From Apostichopus californicus (Eukaryota > Echinodermata > Holothuroidea > Aspidochirotida > Stichopodidae), in contig JAIPMN010001866.1 in assembly GCA_020650975.1 (NCBI GenBank), positions 18,286-82,285 on the forward strand: a stretch of 64,000 nt of DNA, written 5' to 3'. A program made the position numbers and the translations under genes. Position 1 is the first letter of the stretch, and the number at the start of each line of letters is the position of its first letter. Positions 49,043 through 62,600 of the stretch are shown here, piece after piece. Below the pieces are notes generated by a model. That model was given only the letters and a program-made list of their open reading frames with translations, ran no database searches and was not told where the DNA came from.

Positions 49043-49800
49043 ACTTGATTGTACATCTAGACAAAGTTCTGAATAACCTGCTATATACTGTACATAGTAG
49101 TGACAGTGTATAAGTTTGCACTTTCTCATTCACTGACTAACAACTATAGATTTTCATATTCATGTGGATTTAACTTCTGTACCCAAACTAGGTCTCCATA
49201 ATGTTTGATTACAGTATACATACATGTATGTATCTCTCGTTAGAATGTTGGCAAAGTACATACTCAACCTAAACCAACATCATTGGCTGTGGCATTTCTA
49301 ATTTGTAAATTACTGGTAATCAGCTGTTCCTGGCAGAATGTTTACACAATTTCACATGCCCACAGTATCATAATTCCTCTAATTTTGACAGTATTTTAGG
49401 TATAATGTAACTTAAGCCATCACTTGTAGGAACATGTCTTTTCAAATTAAGGCTTTCCTTCCTTCATTGCACACACATCTTTATCACTAATTGCTATTTA
49501 GAGTCGTATTTTATACCATCCGTCAATTTTTTAGCTGAGAGTTTTGCATGTGATTATTGACACAGTATTGATTTTCAAATTTCTTATGGACTATAAATCA
49601 AAAATAACTTCTTTTTTTTCACTTTCTGCCAAATTTTATTCAAAGAAAATATTATGTACCGGAGGTAGTTTTTACTGTTCGTACAACTGGAATGATAATT
49701 ACGAGATTGCTACATAACCATAAATGGCAAATTTAAAGGGTTTAATAAAAAACAGAAAAGAAAGGAAGATAATATTCCATAGACATAAATCATGAAACTT

Positions 49801-49889
49801 TCTTTAATGACTTCTTAAAGACTTCTTTAATGACTTCTTAAAGACTTCTTTAATGACTTCTTAAAGACTTCTTTAAAGACTTTCTTTAA
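49801..49889. repeat. 23-bp tandem repeat, about four copies
   Basis: TCTTTAATGACTTCTTAAAG plus ACT is repeated three times exactly, then decays into TCTTTAAAGAC units. Each unit is itself partly palindromic (CTTTAA/TTAAAG). Confidence 0.9.
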
Positions 49890-50013
49890 AGTATCCAATT
49901 TGTTTGGTTTTGGGAAGGTTGATTTCTGAAGCATTTATACACCTTTTCACCCTTACTATTTCAATTTGAGGTGAAAGAACTTAGTCTATTAGGTAAGCTT
50001 TTTATCTGAATGT

Positions 50014-50407
50014 CCTGCCTCCCCAACCACGACCTTCCGTAGAGAAACAAAACAAGCAAAACAAAAAAGAAACAAAGTACATTTAAAGAAGGAGATTACA
50101 ACAACAAAAATGGAGAAAAGATGAGCTTAGTTAAATAAGGTTTGTAGTTTTAAGTACAATACAGAGAAAACAAAATGTGCCTCATAGAAAACTGACCTGC
50201 AGCACACAGACCTGCCTCCCCAACCATGACCTTCCAGAGAAAAACAAAACAAGCCAAACAGAAAGAAACAAAGTAGATTGAAAGATGGAGATATAAGCAA
50301 CAAAAAATGGAGAAAAGATGAGCTTAGTTAAAAAGGTTTTATAGTTTTAAATACAGCACAAAGAAAACAAGATGTGCCTCATAGAAAACTGACCTGCAGC
50401 ACACAGA
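50014..50407. repeat. Tandem duplication, 2 x 197 bp
   Basis: Units 50014-50210 and 50211-50407 both begin CCTGCCTCCCCAACCA and end GACCTGCAGCACACAGA. Small internal indels cancel out, leaving equal lengths. Purine-rich; no coding potential seen. Confidence 0.9.
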
Positions 50408-51687
50408 GTCGGATAGTACTTACAGTAAGCAGTACTAACAACAGATGTGTCTTCATATTCCTTCTTGGTTATTGATTCTAGAGGCCTTGGTTGAATTTTA
50501 GAATCATAACAAGTTTAGATAGATAGATACTATAGATAAATTTAACTTGATTGTCCTCCCTAAAGGATACCCCTAAACTTATTATAAATAGTTTCCGAGG
50601 GACATACAGTAGCATCACTGTGTGGAGTACATGCTCTGATAATGGGAGAACAACGTGTGTATAAAGGCGTGAATGTTTGGGCATTTCATTTGTTGATAAA
50701 TGGAGTAATGGCATTTGGATTCTGATCAAGCAACATGATCAATTATCATTAATACTGTTAACACTATCCTCTGTGAGTAGCGCCGGCCAGCCGATTCAGG
50801 GTTCTTGGCCTAAGGTGTAGTATTGTAATTGGCCAGAGAGTGATGGTATTTTTAACAGCGATATATTGAAAAGAACTTCTTACAGTAAGGTTAAGTGTCT
50901 ATACTGGATATGTGGTACAAACTTGAGGCTATGTGGCCCTGAAGCCTACCATCAAGAGTGTTTCGTCCAACAGCAACCAGAGTAGACTAGCCCTGTCCCT
51001 CCCAGGTAATGCATTTTATATAAATCCCTTAACAATACGTGGAAATACCACATGTATACAAATGATGAACTTTACCCTACAGCTTAGCTTTTAAGACATA
51101 ATACACAAATACTACAGTGCATTCCTAATTTCCTACCATCCCCATGCAATTGTACTCCTTTACAGAGATGAATGTGATCACATAGAAAATATCACATGTG
51201 TTACATCACAATCCCAGGATAAGCGTGATACCACATGCTGATCAATAGGAACAGCCCCAAAAGCCATAATCTGCCAACAATTTCAACTGGTTTACTTAAT
51301 GCCAGGAGAGATTTCCTATATATAATTCCAATTTCCAAGGGGATTTAAACTACCACAATGGTTCCACACTGTCCACACAGAACTCCTATTCCATCACCTC
51401 TTTACAGTAACAGCGTTACAATACTTATAACTGTGCTGGATTGTTCCCAAAACTGGAAACTTTAATATTAAGAATAAGCTGTGACAATCGCAAAGTTTGC
51501 TGAAAGTTTGATCATTGCCACTGTATGATACTGGACTGGACTTGATAACACTGTAAGCTAGGCTGTCAAAAAAAACATGATGGAAGGTATTTTTGATTAA
51601 AGTAAACTGGTCGCCAGTTGATGTGGACATCCTGTACGTATGGTAATAGAGTTTTATTTTTATTGCCTAACTCCAATACTCTACATG

Positions 51688-51805
51688 TTCTCTACACACT
51701 CTGACCTACCTAGCTGACAACAATTAATATTTTTTGCCCATTGACCCCGCCGACCTCTTCAGGTCAATGTCCTCTTCCTTCTAAATCTACCATTCTGAAA
51801 CTTGC
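51688..51805 (+). repeat. Dispersed repeat family, copy A (diverged)
   Basis: Shares ACCTACCTAG near its start and CTCTTCCTTCTAAATCTACC followed by ATTCTGAAACTT at its end with the blocks at 60041 and 62455. Short, non-coding; class unknown. Confidence 0.5.
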
Positions 51806-51882
51806 AATGTCTTTACTGATTCTTGCTAATTAGGTATTCCATCCTCTTTGATTCTTAGTTCTTTATATTAGTTTACAAAGGA

Positions 51883-51965
51883 AGTCTGCAGTAAGTCTGC
51901 AGTAAGTCTACAGTAAGTCTACAGTAAGTCTACAGTAAGTCTACAGTAAGTCTACAGTAAGTCTT
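51883..51965. repeat. 11-bp tandem repeat, about 7.5 copies
   Basis: AGTCTGCAGTA twice, then AGTCTACAGTA five times, with a single C/G to A/T change marking two subtypes. Confidence 0.95.
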
Positions 51966-54900
51966 TCAGATTTGTGTATTATCCCTAAGTACTACAAATG
52001 CCACTGTATAATTATAAATTTGGTTCAGAATTGGGCCTGGTTCCTTACTGTCCTCTGTGTATTTCTCACTCTGGAGCTACAGCTATAGTGTGCTTATAAA
52101 TCATCCTATTATTTCCTTAGCTGCCCCTGGAATGATAATCTCTCCACTCCAGTATTTATGTGTATTATTTTCTTTTATAGTTGACAATGTATACACTAAT
52201 AGACTATAGATATGTTAAACCTTCTCTTGTGAGCATTTACCCTGTTTGTTTCAAATGTGAGAAATTTCGGTGGCCAAGAAAGGATGGAAATTAACCGAGC
52301 CGTCGTCAACTTGCCTAGGGCTGAGAGCCATCAAGGATTTTATCGAATACAGTGAGAAAAATGTCAGTTACTTCCATGGTTTTATAAGTTCTTTGACAGG
52401 TAGCATATGTAAGTCTATGCCCTTGAAATCGTGTGCTGAATTGATCGGGGAGATGTTTTCTATCGTTCCTTACCTTCCTCCTTATTGCAGACTTAATTAG
52501 TATTCTCACACAGGATTGCCTCTGTGGATGCATGTGGGTCAAAAAATTGCTAAATGCATGCAAACGAGGGTAAGCGTAATAGGCACGTGAAAAAACAAGG
52601 ATAAATCAGGTTAAAGAAATTGACAAGCTCGCTGGAAGGTGCCGAATGGAAGGGCTATAGTTCCCCTATGAGGATTACAAAGTTTCCTCCATATTTTGTA
52701 AAGTGGCTTGGAGCACTTGGAGCAAACTGTCGCTATGTTGGAAATGTATAGTCCATATAGCTGAGATCCATTTATCGAAGATCAGCTCCTTCGGATCTTA
52801 AGAAGATAGCTCTTCAAAGGCAGCATTTCTTCATGATTTAAGTAAGAACTCTCAGAGTGCTCTCCTAGGTTATCAAATGTAAGAGCTGAGTTCATTACAA
52901 ATTATTTAGTGCAGTCATGCAACTTAATCCCAGATACTCTGATTGGAATATGTGTCGTAGATGACTGATACAGTGTGCCTTGTGTGATGAATTATCCAAA
53001 TCAGGGGAAGGCACTGTACTGTGTGCACCCGGTAGCCATCTACTGTAGCACATATTAGTATTGAAGTTTGTGTTCTTGGCATGATGGTATTGAGAATAAG
53101 TAAGTTTTTTCATTGAATCTTAACTTCTTTCTGTTGTATCCCGTAATCCCTGTATAATTTTTTTTTTATCCCTGTCAGTACCTGTACGGGAGTTCCTCCC
53201 ATACTCTGACTATAACCATATATACATGTATTGGAGGAGCTCACGATTAACGGGCACTGGGTTCAACCAGACCTCAGTATGAACAGCTTAAAACTGACCA
53301 TTGTTTAATGTGTTTTGTGGTCGTTACAGGATAGTAGAGGATAGATTTTGCATATAGAGTCGCCTAATCATAGTAGTTTTTGACAACCTAGCGCCTTTCC
53401 TCAGGAAAAAAGAAACAAGCAAAAAATACAGCAATTTAATAATTGAAGATAGTGTCTCAATTACTGACCAGGACAGCGTGGAGCAGGACATCGATTTAGG
53501 AGCATAGTAATTACTGCAAAGCTGTTACACGTTCCCATGTAAGACAAAGAACTGCGCGACTGAACAATATTGTGAATCAGAGGCGTATTGATTCTGAGGA
53601 CGATATTTCTCTAGCTACATTACAGTAGGTATGGTGTTGTATGCACATACAGGTTGGCCCAATGACCTACCACACACTAGTATAACTGGGACTAGTCCTA
53701 ATGTTACACTTACTGCATGATGGGTCAGTGCCTAGTATAGCTTGGGAGCCTTGGGACAAGAATGATTCAGATAATTGATGTAGATAATAATAAGGAAGTA
53801 GCACTTGATATTGACTCAGACAGTGATAATGAAAGACACCTACAGTGGCTCAAATGAGACTTGAAATACAGACCCAGGGGGCTCATGCACAGGCACAGCA
53901 GGCCAGTGTTTTAATTTTGTACAGAGTACAGAGGGATGTGAGGACCCATCAGTAGCAAAAGGGATAAATTAAGGTTGAGCACTGTATACAGCCATGCAAG
54001 TTTCCTTTCTAATAAGTGAAGATTTGTGGTTACTATTCATCTTGAATCATTGATCTGGAAGGGTCAAATGTGAATTTAATAACTACATAATTTAAAATTG
54101 GCACATGTATGGGGCCTGTAAGATAATTGTGATCATAATTACGTGAACAATAATACAGCTGATACTCGGTAAATTTTGATACAAACGTTGCAAACTAGTG
54201 ACAAAAATACACAGTATTGCTCGCAGTGATCACCACCTGACATCAACATATTGTACTAAGCATTCTCGCTTTGGCTTGTATATCTAGCCATGCTTGACAT
54301 ACTGTAGTCCACTATAGTCTTCATAGATATAAACGCCAGACTTAAATCCGTGGATCCATCTCTCGGTCGCCGCATAAAGTCCGGGAAAAAGATGTACAGT
54401 ACAACAGTTTCTATAGAGGACTACCTCCCTACAGCATCTGTCACAGCTGCACTCATGAACACCTAAACATTTCTTGATATCTTCTGAATTAATTAGCCTC
54501 TCTGTTTACCAAATCAGAGTCTGATCTTATCTACCAAGTACACAGCTTTACAAATGTTAAAGTAAATTTGAAATCTCGTTATCATTCCTTCTTCAAATTT
54601 GCTTTTCACTCCCGTAGCTGATTATATCTCACTGTACATATCCCCCGGAAAAAAAGAAAAAGAATAATATTGGAATGATTGCGCAGCCTTCGTGTTTCAC
54701 CGTTAGCTATAGGTTATGAATACTCAAGCACTGATAAAAAAAAAAATCAGAAAAAATCTGCTCTGTAGTTTTCAAATTAGTAATTCACTCGGATGGAAGT
54801 GCAAACTGTTGCCCGTTGCTATTTTTCTTCTTTACGGAAATGTGCGTGCAAGGCTGATGTATTCAATTAGACTACTGTACCTTGATCTCGACATAGCGAC

Positions 54901-55610
54901 AACGGTCTCTGTGTCTATTGGCCAGCGTGTCGGCAGGAGAAAATTATGAACCTTCTGGCTGTGTGTGAGGAGGTTGTACCGAGGTCTTTGTAAATCTTGC
55001 ACATCTGTCAGATTTAAGTCGGTTGGCACTTGTGATATTTGGACGTTTGCATTTTAAATGCGTTATAAATGAAATGGGTTCCAATTTGCAGCATTGTAAT
55101 AAACTGCAATGATTGTTTTTTTCAAGTTCTGAAATATGAAAAGTGGTCAAATTTATGGGAATAACCATTTGAAATTCAACATTCCAGTACTGATAATTTC
55201 CAAGGCTGTTAGGCTGTTCTTCCTCATATCTCAGTTTTGCTAAATGTCCAATGTTCTCTTATTTAAGGAGACCTTTTAGGCACAGTTTGAATTTTCATAT
55301 TTTACAGAGCATTGAAAAAAGAACAGTGCTATCAGCCCAACTTTCCTTTTTTCCTCCCAAATTTTAATTGTTGAGAAGATGACCAGGCTTTTAATAGCTA
55401 AGGTTAATCAAGTAAACTGAATCGTCTATATACTGTAATATGCAGAACATTGGGACAGATCCTGAGATGCAACACAAAAGTAACTCAGTAGGAAATCATA
55501 AGGGTTTTATGGCCTCAAATGACATGTTTATGCATTAATGTGTTGCAAATGCAGCAAGGAAAAAAGGTGTTGAAAGTCATCCAAGGGTGCTGTGTTGTAC
55601 ACGAAGTTAA

Positions 55611-56010
55611 AGGGTGTGAAGACTCGCGCACAAAGAAACGTCTGATGCCGGACCGGTAACTGACCTAGTTTCGAATGAGGTGTAACAGAAGTGTTAGACA
55701 CCACCATCAATCCCAGAAATACACACACAACTTGCTACCGTCGATAATTAGACACTAGTGAACAGTCACTACATGCAGCTACGGTCAATACCCACAACAC
55801 AGTGTACATAGCAGCGATGGACATCTCAATCAGCAGGGAGTTGTTATGGAACTCCCTGATATCAGGTCCAGATAAAAGATAACAAGGTACAGTATCACGT
55901 TTCATCACTGTCTGCATTTTGTAGTGACAAGAAGAAAACTTCACTTGCAAGCAACTTTAAGCTAACTTTTTCAGAGGGCGGCACGCAGTTTGGGCGAGTC
56001 TTCAATGCCT
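55611..56010 (-). mobile_element. TTAA-flanked MITE, copy 4 (complete, 400 bp)
   Basis: TTAA at 55607-55610 and 56011-56014 flank AGGGTGTGAAGACTCGCGC and GGGCGAGTCTTCAATGCCT. It is longer than the other copies because of an insert of about 40 bases near 55827-55866 that is itself a small hairpin (CAGGGAGTT ... AACTCCCTGAT). Confidence 0.9.
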
Positions 56011-56244
56011 TTAAAAGAACGTATTTTGGAGTTATTAGAATTTATAAAGAATGGAAGTAGGCCTGTACTGAGAAGCCATCTTGTCATCAGTATTCATCAA
56101 TTTAGTCTTTAAAAGAGCATATCAGAGATCACATTATATAAAGTGAATATCTAAACTGTTTAGATTGAGAGGTGTTTTCTGTAAGAATGCAGCTCGTATC
56201 ATTCTGCTATAATTCTTTAATAATAATTCTCTCAATAATTATCT

Positions 56245-56484
56245 GTGTTGTATATATGGTCTTATTGTGTCACATGCTGGATGGGAACAACTTCAAACAC
56301 GAGGACAAGAAGTCTGGACAGCATCATAAAACATGCAGGAAGGATCATCAGGGAGAACTCGCCCTTGTTGGATTCGATCTACAAATGTCACATGCGTGCC
56401 AAGTTGCGGTCCTTGTGGTGTGACACAGATCATCCAAGTACATGGCCAAGTTGTTGCTGCGCAGTGGTAGACTGGAGGCACTGA
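56245..56484 (+). pseudogene. LINE reverse-transcriptase C-terminal fragment
   Basis: One open frame of 79 codons resembles the end of LINE polyproteins of the CR1/Jockey/RTE kind. It has WMGTTS, then SLDSIIKHAGRII, a basic stretch and HMRAKLRSLW..TDHPS, which parallels the usual pattern of a small W.GN block, a K.AGKIIG segment, LDSIY and a DPTHPL-type ending. The rest of the polymerase is absent, so it is a dead 5'-truncated scrap. The clade cannot be fixed. Confidence 0.6.
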
Positions 56485-59220
56485 TGGTGTTTATGAACAG
56501 ATAGCCCTCTTCTTTCTTGAGATGTAGAGTAGATTATAATGCAATCATTAGTTTTAGCAAACTTTATCAGAAGTAGCTACGTAGCTATTCTCACGGACCA
56601 AACAACGTTTGGTGTTTATGGCATGCCACGTTATCACGAAAGAAGTTTCAGAAGACCTGGGGAATAGTTTCCTCGGTGTGGTGAAAAATTTGAAGTTTTT
56701 CAAATAAACGAAAGATTGAGATGGCCTCTGAGGAATCTAAACAAGTAATTGAAATCAATAAGACAAACAACGATTGGAACTCACTAATGACAGCTTCAAG
56801 CTATGATAGAAGGTCAATCACAAGTCACTGTATCCAAGAGGAAGGCATGTTTGTTTACCTTGACGATGTAAATATTCTGTCCTTAACTTGAAGTTTATGT
56901 ACAGTACAATCCTCATTGGACTCGACAGTACTTCAATTTTGTTAAATGTTTGTTATTACATACTTTCTATTAGATATATATTTTTTTTAAATTTCTTTGT
57001 CATACCATGGAGTGCATATTTTATTTTTTAAATACTTCATGCCAAAAACAGAAAAGAAAAAATTCCCTTCATTTTGAAATTTGAAGATTCTTTATACAAA
57101 CACGTTCTGTGTTGCGATATGTGTGGCAACATGGCTCTATATCTAAGAGGTCTGTGACTACATAGATATTTGACTAGTACTGTAACTACTGTACTGTACT
57201 CTATGCCAAGTAAGAGGTACCTTGGGATTCTTTGTTGAATATGTTGAGAAAATTTCAGACTTTTCACCCCTCCTTTCCTCCCTTGAGACACTTGATCCCC
57301 CTGTCTACTGTATAATCTATGTTGAATTCAAGATGACATATTGTTCAATGGAGATCAAGGGTTCGACTTGAGCTCTTTGGAGGTTGATGATAATCGGAAG
57401 ACCTTGTAAAGGCTGAAGTGTCAAAGTTCACATCTTACATGAATCTCTTTACTTGGTATATCCAGGGTGCTCCCTGGTACATCAATCGCAATTAGTAATG
57501 TTAGCAAAGTGTGGTATAATTCAAGGATCATACTACTAATTCTAATTAAATTACATATATGTGTGGTATAAGTGTGGTATATTACAATTCTAAGAAAAGT
57601 ACACGTATATTAAATATAACCAATCAAAAAAGTCTCTTGAATGCCTTCTTATGATCTGCTTGTTTCTTTTTTTTGCAATTAAAGTGTAGTACTACTACAG
57701 TACCTCAGCCTTTTGCACAGAAAGAGTGGTGTTGTTGACATACATTCAAAGAGAATCCTTCTATTGATTTGTTGCAAGCATTTCCATGTGTTGTTGACCA
57801 GGTTATCAACTCACCTGTAAGATGTTGGTAGGCAGTGTTTTCACTACCTTGTCAAAAATAGACCAGCAAATCAAATAATAATAATAAATAATCATCAACA
57901 GGATTATAGTTGGCTCTAATTTGTTTCTTGAAAGATCAACAAATACAAGCAGACTTTAAAATATCCTCTTCTCCCTCCCTCTCCCCCCCCCCCATCCCAA
58001 AGAAAAAATCTGTTAACTTTCTCTTCTTCAATATCATTTAGGAATGGTGAAATTGAGATGAGGGTTGCTCTTGAAATAAAGCATTACACTAACTTTGTTG
58101 GACAATGGACACAAAATTTTATGCATTCGATTAATTGGTTTAAATTTAAGTAAAATAAACTCTTTAATTACTGTGGAAGGTATGGAATATCACTTAAAGA
58201 ATAGTTGATTTGAGATGTATTTACAAGTATGTGTGAATATTACAATGACTTTGGTTCAACACGAAACAAATTAAAACCCACTTCAAAATGTTCAACTTTT
58301 AAGCACCATTTTGAGATGGTTTTGATCATTTTTTTTGATCATTCTGTTTTATACAACAATCATATCAATAAAGCTCAATTAGCTTGACTAGCCAAGTTTC
58401 ATTTGAAAAAGGGATTAATGGTCAATAACTATGAACTTGATGTTGTTTAGTACTGTTTAGTATCTTTCCATGCAAAGTGTCCCAGATTCAAATATGTTGA
58501 GGATTCTGTAATTATTATTACGTACCCATTTAACGTTTATTTGATTAAAACAAATTGTAATGTTATTTTGATTAATTCTTGGTAGGTTGGAAAACTTGAC
58601 GACCAAACTCAAAACTTAGCTGCTTTTAAGGAGTAACATGTCTTAAAGTCAAGAAACTGGTAGGTCATGTTCATGATACACACGTGATATAAATGAAACA
58701 TTTAACAATTTCTGTGTATCACCAACGTTGGTTGGATCACAACTTGCTGCTGTTTTTATCCGCAGGGTCGTTGAGTTTAAAATGTGCAACGATTATTTGA
58801 CATATCGCTGTACAATAAACTGTAGTATTGAACTTGTTATATATTCTTCTGACAGAAAGTATTGCAGTGTAAAGACAGGAAGAGTTTACTTTTTGAGGCA
58901 TTTGCAGTAGAAATGGATGATATTTCCTGCAAGGCTGATAAGAAAAGGAAAGAGATTTAGTTCTTATGGAAGTAAACTTGATGTTAAATCAATTTTATTC
59001 ATGACAAGTGGAGTGATTGATTCCGACAGATACATCTCGTGTCTGTCTAGCTGTAGGGGTAAATTCAGTTAGGAGGTCTAGAATCTGGTGATGGTAAGCA
59101 AAATATACTTGGTTGACTTTCATTTATTGGGCTTTTTTATGATAAAAATTTAGAATCTAGAATGATCAAGCACAGACTAAACTCTGTGGTTAAATTTAGT
59201 GTGTAAATGGACTATGGTAC

Positions 59221-59990
59221 TGATTGTTGCTTTATATGATTCGAACAAGCTTCGTTTGGTATGATCAAGCTTTGAAACATGGCATGCACAGCTTTGATGG
59301 TGTGATCAAGCTTCGGTTTGGTTGGTCAAGCTTTGATTGGTGAACAGTTGAGCTTCAGTTGATATAATTTGAGCTTTAGTTGGTGCAATCCAGTGGCGGA
59401 GCGTCCATACAGTCAAAGGGGACGGATGCCCCCCCTGACGGACTCAAATGGACTACATGTCGCCCTTTTCAGCTTTTTACCACTTTAGACTTATTCGTGA
59501 TTATTGACTTTTTTATTGCGCTCTCAAATACCTATTGACATTTGTCACATTTTGTTGGTGTAATTTTCTGACAAAATGGCTATGACACCTATTTATTCTG
59601 CGTTTATCTGCAAATTAGCAAGGCCGGGAAAGGGTCATTTCCGGTGATCTAGGGAGTATTTTTACTCAAAAAATTTCTGTACGCTCCACGCCAACCTGAC
59701 CAATACCCCTAGCTCCGCCACTGGTGCAATCAAGTATCAATTTTTGCTTTCAATCCGTCATAATGATTTGATTAGTACTACAGTATATCTATTTTCAGTT
59801 GGTGCAATCAAGTTTTGATTGGTGCAATCAAGCTCTCATAAAGCTTTGATTAGTACTATATCTATTTTCAGTTGGTGCAATCAAGTTTTGAGTGGTGCAA
59901 ATCAAGCTCTCATAGAGCTTTGATTAGTACTGTATGGTACCATCTGTTTTTCAGTTGATGTAATCAAGTTTTGATTGTTGCTGTGACTGC
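59221..59990. repeat. Degenerate tandem array built on TTGGTGCAATCAAGTTTTGA
   Basis: Smaller units such as GGTATGATCAAGCTTTG begin the array. From 59760 a longer period of about 83 bases appears, containing TTAGTACT..TCTATTTTCAG, GTTGGTGCAATCAAG and AAGCTCTCAT. A hAT-type MITE interrupts it at 59391-59723. Confidence 0.8.
59391..59723. mobile_element. 333-bp hAT-type MITE with perfect 8-bp target duplication
   Basis: The ends are perfect 12-base inverted repeats, CAGTGGCGGAGC and GCTCCGCCACTG. GTGCAATC directly repeats at 59383-59390 and 59724-59731. An 8-base duplication and CAGTGGCG-type ends are hallmarks of hAT elements. Non-coding, so moved by a transposase elsewhere. Removing the element and one duplication leaves a standard unit of the surrounding tandem array. 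Confidence 0.93.
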
Positions 59991-60040
59991 CATCTATCTT
60001 CACTGTACTGTTATAACCTGTCTCCCAGTCAACAAACTGT

Positions 60041-60155
60041 ATGCACTTTCCTATCTACCTAAACTACATTGTTGGAACATCTTAGCACTGCGCCCTCACT
60101 TTATGGGACACCGCCCAATTCCCCTTCCGGTTCTACCATTCAGAAGTTAAAATAC
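60041..60155 (+). repeat. Dispersed repeat family, copy B
   Basis: ACTTTCCTATCTACCTA, then AACATCTTAGCACTGCGCCC, then TTCTACCATTCAGAAGTT. These match 62455-62600 in the same order with indels. Confidence 0.55.
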
Positions 60156-62454
60156 TTCCCTGTTACGGTTCTTGTCTGTTCCCTTAGTATGAAGTAATTA
60201 CCAAATAATAAGCAGAAGTGAGGCAAATACTTCAAGTTGAAATGACATGAAAAATATACACAAATAATATCAAAGTATTGCGCATCCATCTGGTTCTGTA
60301 TATAAGAACCGGACCAAACAGAATTCCCTAGCTGACCTGGTCTGGTTTCCGTACCAAGGGTTTCCTGCATGTTCCTGAGACTTCTTTGTGTTTCTGCTTT
60401 CATTTAATATACTGTGCATTGTTTTGAATACAGTCATTTAACAAATTCATACGGTCAATCGACCGTCAAAGAACGCGATACTCTACGGCCATGTTCACAT
60501 TGCTATTTCCATTTTGATTTAGGCGGAGATGCTTTACCAACCACGTAGACCTAGGTATAGCTTGATGAATATTCCAAATACATACTTTGGAGTCGTTTAT
60601 TACCCATAAAACGCAATATCATGCACACTGTAATAAGTACTGCATTAACGGAGAGAGGATGTCAGTGCAGTCTACCAAATCGACTCAAGATAGTCAACTC
60701 TGCCATTTAACTATCACAGAGGAAGGAATGTTTCAACATTTGCAGATCTAATAGCCAAGAAAGACGTGACATGATGTAGAGTTTAAAATCATATTACGCA
60801 GTTAGTTGTACTTATTGCTAAATGGAGCAAAGATGAACAGAACATTGGCGCAGAATTCATAACTAGGAATATTGGACTGAAATTCAAACATTGCACATTT
60901 ATTTCATTAGTTGGTGATGAATGCTACTCGAATACCACCATTTAATGTAAGTAATTAATTGTAAAGTCAAATTGTTGTTCTGTCTTCTACACCCCCCCCC
61001 CCCTCCCCCCCCTCCAACCTCCCACAGAGGAAGAATATAAAAGAAACAAGGAAATTTTGAAGAATGAATTGGTGTATTCTTTTTGAGCAATTGCTGTTCG
61101 GAAAAGTAAGTGATGTGCAAAGACTTAAGGAAGGAAAAATAACACAAATGTGGTGAAATCTAAATCGAATGATTGCTGGAGGGTTCCAGAATCGATTATA
61201 TACGTATAGTCAGTACAAATACTGGCCTGTCATGGTTATGTTGACTCTGCAAATATTTCTCAGTGAATTGATGCTCTTATGTACACGACTATGTGCTGTG
61301 TTAGTGTTATGTTTCTTTTCTTCCTCTATCATTTCATATGTGGGTCATGGGTAGTATTAAATAAGCAATTTCACTAACTTATTCTTTTTCATTTCCTTTC
61401 ATTAAGCAAAGTGATTGTAAGTTGGAACCTGGAAGCAAAAAAAAACTTATTTCGTAAAAGTAGTTCATGTCGTATTGCATAGACAGTATGTATGCAGCTC
61501 CAGGGAATTATTGATCTGTTAAGTCTTATTTTACACAGTATTTGTACACAGTCAGGTATTATACTATATATAAAAGAAAAATTCAAAGCCTTCAGAATCG
61601 CTACACAATATTCCAGCTGATCTCATAGAAAAAAAATAAAAAACCCTTGTTAAAATTCCATCAAGCATTTTACTGTCCATTCTAACAGTAGATACTACAA
61701 TTTCAATTATATATTGTAGTGAGTTGGAAAATCCATATGTATTATATGTGTGTATTATAGTTATCAACACTGAAATACTGAATCAGTGTTGATAAACTAC
61801 TGTATAAATGTATTTACTGTATTATTAACACGGGAATACTGAATTTTGCCTTTATAATATAATCTTCCATGACTGGGAATAATTTTGTACTATCAGAGCC
61901 TCTTTGAAAGTGCATTTGTAAACTTCCAGCAGATTTTAGTATGTTGAAACTTGGGGGTCATTACTAATGACCGTCAAAGTTGGCCAAATTTTCTAGTCAT
62001 GATGCTATTAAGCACTAATATGAAAAGTTATCAAATAAACAACACATTTCTGAAACACAAACTTTCTGCACTGCCTTCAGTACAGCATGGCACAGTTTTA
62101 TCCCTCACCTTCAACATGTATGCAAAAACAATACAAAATGCAAATTTAAAACAGTCAATATTCTGGTTACCATAACAACAACATTAGCTATTAGCTCATT
62201 TGTCAAATTCTAAGAACGAGGACTGGATAAAGTAAAGGTTTCTATATAGTACTGACAATTTCATCTCCTTGTTTCTGCAATTTAGCAATTTACAGGAATA
62301 TTAATAAGTATAAAATCCATACATCATTTGACAGCTGTTGTACATATATTTGGTAAATAAAAAATAAAGAAGGGAAAAAAAATTATGCAGTGTGCATGCT
62401 AGTGCATTCATTGTTCTTTCAAATTTGGCTAAAATATGTATTAAAAACTGTTCT

Positions 62455-62600
62455 ATGTACTATTACACTTTCCCATCTGCCTAGCCTATTAACAGGTAAC
62501 ATTTTAGCACTGTGCCCTCCATTTACCCTCGTCTGGGTCAATGCCCATCACTTCATCACCAAAACCTCTTCCTTCATAATCTACCATTCGCAAAGTTATG
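62455..62600 (+). repeat. Dispersed repeat family, copy C
   Basis: ACTTTCCCATCTGCCTA, then AACATTTTAGCACTGTGCCC, then CTCTTCCTTCATAATCTACC followed by ATTCGCAAAGTT. It is the longest of the three copies and the best guide to the family. Confidence 0.55.

Noticed and set aside
53520-53640. Short frame ending in an acidic SEDD segment, like some transposase N-termini
   Set aside because: Only about 35 codons, with no DDE domain or terminal repeats nearby.
56856-56867. YLDD in a plus-strand frame, like the reverse-transcriptase active site
   Set aside because: The residues before it do not resemble any RT, the frame stops five codons later, and a four-residue match is expected by chance in six frames of this length.
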